Shown here piece after piece: positions 58,388 through 62,204 of a DNA stretch of 62,204 nucleotides. The notes below the pieces were generated by a model. The model was not told where the DNA came from. It made no database searches and saw only the letters and a program-made list of their open reading frames with translations. This DNA is from Actinoallomurus sp. (GTDB taxonomy: Bacteria > Actinomycetota > Actinomycetes > Streptosporangiales > Streptosporangiaceae): contig JAOPYL010000243.1 in NCBI GenBank assembly GCA_025964625.1, forward strand, positions 1-62,204, written 5' to 3'. The stretch's first letter is position 1. The number at the start of each line of letters is the position of its first letter. Made by a program: the position numbers and the translations under genes.

Positions 58388-59803
58388 ATGTCTGGCCGTG
58401 ACGAGACCTTCGTTCCTCCGGAAGGGGAGATAACAGAGCCCCCGCCGTACCCGCCGACACCAGCGCCGCCGAGTTTCGGCCACAGCGCACCGGCCGAGGA
58501 ACCCCTCGTCACATTCCAGGCCGCCGACGTGCCGCCGGGCATCCGGGTCTTCTCCGGACCGCCCGTGGCATCCGACGCCGAGGAGACCATGACCCCGCCG
58601 CCCCCGCGTCCCGGTGCCCCCGTGCCCGACGCACAGAAGACGACGACGATGCCGCCGCCCCCGTACGGCACGGCGGCAGGCGATCCGCCACCGGGGATCC
58701 CGTACGGAGCCATGCCCCCACACGCCGCGCAGCCGTTCCCGCCGGACGCCGAGCGCACCGTGGCCGACGTCCCGAAGCCCGATACCGAGGCCACGAGGAC
58801 CGGCGTCGGGACCCCGGGCGCTGAGAGGACGATGGCCGTGGCCAGGTTCGAGACCAGCCCGGAGACGTCGCAGGGAGCGCCCGGACCGGCGCTCACCCCC
58901 GACGCGATCCTTCCGCCCGGCACGCCTCCACAGGCGCCGCCGGAGCCGCCACACGACCTAGGCGCCATCTCCACGGGGCCCGTTCCCCGGCTCGGGCCCG
59001 GCGGCCCGTTCCCGGGCGGTCCCGGCATGCCTCCCGGCGGCGGCCCGCCCGAACGCTCCGGCGTTGGCCCCTCCGGCGCCCGCAGAGCACTGCTGGCCGG
59101 CGGAAGCCTGCTCGGTGCACTCCTGCTGGGCGGAGGCGGCGTCCTCGCCTACACGTCGTTGTCCGACGATTCCCCGCAGCCGCACAAGACCGCCCAGGCC
59201 GCGCCGCCCGTGCCGGCGCAGACACATGCGACTCCGAGACCGGTGAAGCCGAAGCCCAAGCCCAAGCCCAAGCCGCCGGGGCCGGTCGACATCCGCGACG
59301 AGAAGAAGGACCCGGCGCCGCTCACCATCGCGGAGGTCTTCCCGGGCCGCAGGCTCAGCATTGCCGGGCACACCTTCGTCCTGGCCAAGGCTGTGATCAA
59401 CAACCACTGCGACCTGACCGCGAACGGGCCCTTCGCCGACGAGCTGACCCGCCAGCACTGCCGCCGGGTGGTCCGCGCGACGTTCGTCTCCGACGACAAG
59501 AAGCTCGCCGTGACGACCGGAATCGCCGTGATGCCGACGGACGCCGCCGCCGCGGCGGCGCTGAAGACCCAGGACGCCGCCCACTACAAGTGGTTCCGCG
59601 GTATGAGGGCCACCGGCGCGCCCAAGATCGACCAGGCGGGCGGCTTCGCGGCGAGCACGATGCGCGGCCGCTACATCAGCTATGCGTACGCGACGTACGC
59701 CGACGGGCACAAGCCCGCACCGAACGACAAGACTCTGAAGGACGTCGGCAACGCGTTCCGTGACTCGACCGCCCGCCCCATCGACAGGCGAGCCAAGAGC
59801 TGA
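58388..59803 (+). CDS. membrane protein with Pro-rich cytoplasmic region, paralogue B
   Basis: 471 residues. Pro-rich N-terminal ~230 residues with several ET-M/RT-M motifs that could be kinase targets, one membrane helix (ALLAGGSLLGALLLGGGGVLAY), and a C-terminal domain matching paralogue A: PLTIAEVFPGRRL, the Cys pair (HCDLTANG, HCRRVVRATF) and GGFAASTMRGRYISYAY. TACTCT (58374-58379) lies 8 nt before the ATG. The tandem pair suggests duplication and divergence of an envelope sensor. Function unknown. Confidence 0.75.
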   Translation: MSGRDETFVPPEGEITEPPPYPPTPAPPSFGHSAPAEEPLVTFQAADVPPGIRVFSGPPVASDAEETMTPPPPRPGAPVPDAQKTTTMPPPPYGTAAGDPPPGIPYGAMPPHAAQPFPPDAERTVADVPKPDTEATRTGVGTPGAERTMAVARFETSPETSQGAPGPALTPDAILPPGTPPQAPPEPPHDLGAISTGPVPRLGPGGPFPGGPGMPPGGGPPERSGVGPSGARRALLAGGSLLGALLLGGGGVLAYTSLSDDSPQPHKTAQAAPPVPAQTHATPRPVKPKPKPKPKPPGPVDIRDEKKDPAPLTIAEVFPGRRLSIAGHTFVLAKAVINNHCDLTANGPFADELTRQHCRRVVRATFVSDDKKLAVTTGIAVMPTDAAAAAALKTQDAAHYKWFRGMRATGAPKIDQAGGFAASTMRGRYISYAYATYADGHKPAPNDKTLKDVGNAFRDSTARPIDRRAKS

Positions 59804-59809
59804 GCCGTC

Positions 59810-60661
59810 TCAGCTGGCGTGGCGTTCTTCGGGGGACGCCGCGCCCAGCACCCGGACGCGCCGTGTCGCCTGGGCGCGGGCGCCCATCTGCGCGGCCTCC
59901 GGGTAGGTGACCTCTTCCAGCGACAACCCGTGTGCCGACAGCACCTGCACGGACGAGTCGCGGAGCCCCGCGGCGAGCACCTTGGCCGGCCAGTCGATGG
60001 GGCGGCGCCTGTCGCCGACCGCGAGCAGGGCTCCGACGAGCGCGCGGACCATCGAATGGCAGAAGGCGTCCGCCTCGATCGTCGCGACGGCGATACCGGC
60101 GGAGTCGCGCTCCCAGTCGCAGCGCAGAAGCCGCCGGATCGTCGTCGCGCCCTCACGCCTGCGGCAGTACGCGGCGAAGTCGTTCTCACCCAGCAGCAGG
60201 GCGGCCGCGGCGTTCATCCGGTCCAGATCGAGCGGCCGCGGATGCCACAGCACCTCGTGCCGGCGCATCGGGTCGACCCCGACCGAGTTGTCGCACACCC
60301 GGTAGACGTAACGCCGGGACAGCGCGGAGAACCGCGCGTCGAAGCCCTCCGGCGCCTGGCCGATGCGCCAGATTCGGACGTCGGGCGGGAGCACGCCGGC
60401 CATGCGCCGCGGCAGCGTCCCGCTGACCGGGGAGTACGCCGCGACCGGGACCACCACGTGCGCCACCTGGCCGCGGGCGTGCACACCGGCGTCGGTACGC
60501 CCGGCCACCGTGAGCACCGGCAGCGGGTCGAGTCTCAGCACGCGCCCCAGAGCCTCCTCGATGACTCCCTGAACCGTTCGCTGATTGGGCTGGCGCGCCC
60601 AGCCCGCGAAGTCCGACCCGTCGTAACCGATGTCAAGCCGGAGTCGTACAAGAGCGGTCAT
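59810..60661 (-). CDS. truA: tRNA pseudouridine synthase A
   Basis: 283 residues. LDIGYDGSDFAGWARQPNQRTVQGVIEEAL, catalytic Asp in GRTDAGVHARGQVAHV, and SFCHSMVR-type motif DAFCHSMVRALVG. Forms pseudouridine at positions 38-40 of tRNA anticodon arms. ATG 60661 gives the usual N-terminus; a longer frame reaches 60781. Follows rplQ, as in most actinobacteria. Confidence 0.94.
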   Translation of the reverse strand: MTALVRLRLDIGYDGSDFAGWARQPNQRTVQGVIEEALGRVLRLDPLPVLTVAGRTDAGVHARGQVAHVVVPVAAYSPVSGTLPRRMAGVLPPDVRIWRIGQAPEGFDARFSALSRRYVYRVCDNSVGVDPMRRHEVLWHPRPLDLDRMNAAAALLLGENDFAAYCRRREGATTIRRLLRCDWERDSAGIAVATIEADAFCHSMVRALVGALLAVGDRRRPIDWPAKVLAAGLRDSSVQVLSAHGLSLEEVTYPEAAQMGARAQATRRVRVLGAASPEERHAS

Positions 60662-60784
60662 ATCGTCGCGAGAAGGCCCGACCGGCTGTTCATCCACGTC
60701 CGTCGCCCCCCGGGCTCGTCCGGCTGCCGGCAGCCTCGCATCCATGCTCCCCGTGTCCTGGCCATTGAACAAGTCTCCCAAATA

Positions 60785-60820
60785 ACGAGCCCGCCGTCCC
60801 GTAGGGCGCGGCGGGCTCGT
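60785..60820 (-). terminator. terminator after rplQ
   Basis: 11-bp perfect arms ACGAGCCCGCC / GGCGGGCTCGT with a 14-base loop, followed on the minus strand by TATTT. 12 bases past the rplQ stop; it may reduce read-through into truA. Confidence 0.65.
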
Positions 60821-60832
60821 GACAAGCGTGGC

Positions 60833-61378
60833 CTACTTCTTTTCGTCGGCCTCGACCTCGTCGGCCTGGGCTTCGTCGGCCTGGGCTTCGTCGGCCTGGG
60901 CTTCCTCGGCCGCCGGCTCCTCCGTCTTCGGCTCCTCGGCCTCCTCGGCCGTGGTCGCCTCGGACGTGGACTCCTCGGCCTTCTCGGCCGGCGCCGGGCG
61001 GGTGGTCGTCGCCACCGGGGCCGACTCCTCGACCAGCTCGATCAGCGCCATCGGAGCATTGTCGCCCTTACGCGGGCCGAGCTTGGTGATCCGGGTGTAG
61101 CCGCCGGGGCGGTTCTCGAACCGGGGGCCGATCTCGGTGAAGAGCGTGTGGAGGACGCCCTTGTCCTGCACGACGGTGAGGACCTGCCGCCGCGCGGCGA
61201 GGTCGCCGCGCTTGGCCTTGGTGATCAGCTTCTCCGCCAGCGGGCGCAGCCGCCGGGCCTTGGTCTCGGTCGTGGTGATGCGGCCGTGCTCGAACAGCGC
61301 CGTGGCCAGGTTCGCCAGGATCAGCCGCTGGTGTGAGGGGCTGCCGCCGAGGCGAGGGCCCTTGGTGGGCTTGGGCAT
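60833..61378 (-). CDS. rplQ: 50S ribosomal protein L17
   Basis: 181 residues. [47 protein letters not shown] and [14 protein letters not shown] are the L17 core (about 120 residues). The tail is acidic and Ala-rich, ending in AQADE repeats encoded by a 15-nt tandem repeat (about 60859-60908). Such tails are found in other actinobacteria. AAAAAGGAGAATG precedes the ATG. Confidence 0.97.
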   Translation of the reverse strand: MPKPTKGPRLGGSPSHQRLILANLATALFEHGRITTTETKARRLRPLAEKLITKAKRGDLAARRQVLTVVQDKGVLHTLFTEIGPRFENRPGGYTRITKLGPRKGDNAPMALIELVEESAPVATTTRPAPAEKAEESTSEATTAEEAEEPKTEEPAAEEAQADEAQADEAQADEVEADEKK

Positions 61379-61498
61379 GGGTCATTCTCCTTTTTCAACC
61401 CGCGCCGGCCGTGTGAGGTACCGGTGTCGGTCCGGCGGGCCGAAGCCCGCCGAGTGTCCATGACACGGGCGGCCCCGAAGGACCGCCCGCGCTCAGTC

Positions 61499-61561
61499 TT
61501 AGTACTGCTCGGTCTCGGCGTAGCTCTGGTCCTCGTCGCCGTAGTTGTCCGCCGCCGCGGT
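61499..61561 (-). pseudogene. rpoA: 3' end of rpoA (RNA polymerase alpha), truncated by the junction
   Basis: Twenty codons read TAAADNYGDEDQSYAETEQY then TAA. The YAETEQY ending is that of actinobacterial RpoA, and the location directly upstream of rplQ is where rpoA belongs. Further upstream the frame leaves the RpoA sequence within a few codons, and base composition changes to AT-rich. In this assembly the rest of the gene is absent from the window. Confidence 0.7.
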
Positions 61562-61572
61562 CTGGTGAAGTC
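61562..61572. other. composition and homology junction
   Basis: Left of here the sequence is GC-rich and encodes the RpoA tail on the minus strand. Right of here it is AT-rich and protein-like on the plus strand. No direct repeat, tRNA gene or integrase is visible that would mark a normal integration site. Confidence 0.6.
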
Positions 61573-62204
61573 GTATCCGACAGGCAAGCACGCTCATTAT
61601 CATGACTCAGATTTTCAATTGCTATCCAACGCGAAGGCACTCAATTCCATTCGGATGGCCTTCGCGAAAAGTCGATTTAAGTTTAACCTTTACGTATTCA
61701 CAGATGATGTTGCCATGGAATCGATAGATCTGGATAAAGCAGAAGAACTTCTTGGTCGGACGATTTCGACTGCGGGCCGAATCACTGTGATATATACGAA
61801 CAATTTGACAGTTGATTATATTCCAATGACTCCTTGGATTTTTGCGCATCGGCTGGCACATGGTTTTCAATTTTTCGACGAATTCGACAATGTCGCCCAG
61901 AAGGTTCTCTTCGAATCACTTTCTGACATATATAACGCGGTAAAACCTATTAGCGCAAAAAAGCCACAAATATTAACGGACTATCTGGAGTTTGACGGAG
62001 CCACGTCTGATAAAATGCGGCGTATGTCGAACATTCTCTTCACCATGAAGTCCGCGAGAACGGCACGTATCCACAGCAACATTGAGTCGTTACCAGAAAT
62101 ATTTGCTCAATTTCTTTTGACAGGGCGAGTGAGATTCAATCGCATGAAAGATTGGGATTTGTCACGTAATGTAGATTTGTTGCGATATGGCGGGAGGATA
62201 ACAT
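61565..62204 (+). CDS. AT-rich open frame of foreign character, partial
   Basis: Frame open from before the junction to the window end with no stop: about 213 codons from GTG 61565, 183 from ATG 61655. GC is visibly far lower than elsewhere and codons such as ATA, TTA and AAA are frequent. The product has charged and aromatic residues spread as in a real protein, with TPWIFAHRLAHGFQFFDEFD near the middle. Protein-like sequence begins right at the junction (HYHDSDFQLLSNAKALNSIR), so the true N-terminus may lie beyond it. I do not recognise the family; a viral or other mobile origin is possible. Confidence 0.55.
   Translation, partial: MKSYPTGKHAHYHDSDFQLLSNAKALNSIRMAFAKSRFKFNLYVFTDDVAMESIDLDKAEELLGRTISTAGRITVIYTNNLTVDYIPMTPWIFAHRLAHGFQFFDEFDNVAQKVLFESLSDIYNAVKPISAKKPQILTDYLEFDGATSDKMRRMSNILFTMKSARTARIHSNIESLPEIFAQFLLTGRVRFNRMKDWDLSRNVDLLRYGGRIT

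Overview
The window is high-GC DNA (judged by eye, roughly 70%) with frequent GTG/TTG starts, overlapping stop/start codons and many starts placed 6-8 nt after a TANNNT -10 box. With a SigD/RsdA pair, a His-tailed GroEL, a GuaB3, DUF5319 and LPFR proteins and an actinobacterial RpoA tail, this points to an actinomycete. My inference is Streptosporangiales, perhaps Thermomonosporaceae. Nearly everything reads as chromosomal core, except the last ~640 bases, which are AT-rich and look foreign.

Layout. 26-2450: dihydroxyacetone kinase operon dhaK-dhaL-dhaM-HPr (minus). 2538-3694: PIG-L deacetylase and GNAT. 3738-7190: LuxR response regulator and PspC-type sensor kinase, divergent from a PspC membrane protein and a small membrane protein. 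7242-9355: a GT-C mannosyltransferase-like protein, then a degenerate cysteine-dioxygenase-like gene preceded by a leaderless polycysteine leader ORF. 9547-14921: a small basic protein, a molybdenum hydroxylase cluster (coxS-coxL-coxM-coxG type) and an HNH remnant. 14980-16230: kynureninase. 16299-27831: purine genes guaA, guaB3 and guaB, interrupted by an M43 metalloprotease, a GMC oxidoreductase/aldehyde dehydrogenase operon with a divergent TetR, and glpD. 28030-29950: DUF5319, RsdA, SigD. 30131-32332: groEL and groES with a CIRCE operator on the promoter. 32449-36533: methyltransferase, zinc-ribbon protein, long coiled-coil protein, phosphotransferase. 36561-45375 (minus): coaA, acpS, nnrDE, alr, hydrolase, tsaE, DUF3558-like, tsaB, rimI, tsaD. 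45515-50097: glmS, aldo/keto reductase, a small kinase, LPFR protein, HNH lipoprotein. 50249-53727: two ABC ATPase/permease pairs in a row. 53737-56222: glmM, rpsI, rplM. 56545-59803: CAP protein and two tandem membrane paralogues. 59810-61561: truA, rplQ and the last 20 codons of rpoA.

Functional themes. Cell-wall precursor genes (glmS, glmM, alr), CoA/ACP maturation (coaA, acpS), the tRNA t6A pathway (tsaB, tsaD, tsaE), ribosome assembly, guanine nucleotide synthesis and chaperonins form the core. The ALDH/GMC pair could oxidise an alcohol to an acid under the TetR. The cox-type cluster has the form II active-site loop, so its substrate may not be CO.

Most notable: (1) at about 61,565 the rpoA gene stops matching and runs into AT-rich DNA carrying an open frame that continues past the window end, either a chimeric assembly or a real insertion; (2) a leaderless ORF ending in CPSCCCR sits upstream of a cysteine-dioxygenase-like gene that has lost expected metal ligands; (3) a secreted metalloprotease seems to start at ATA; (4) the GuaB3 protein has His in place of the catalytic Cys. 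All homology statements come from motif recognition without database searches.
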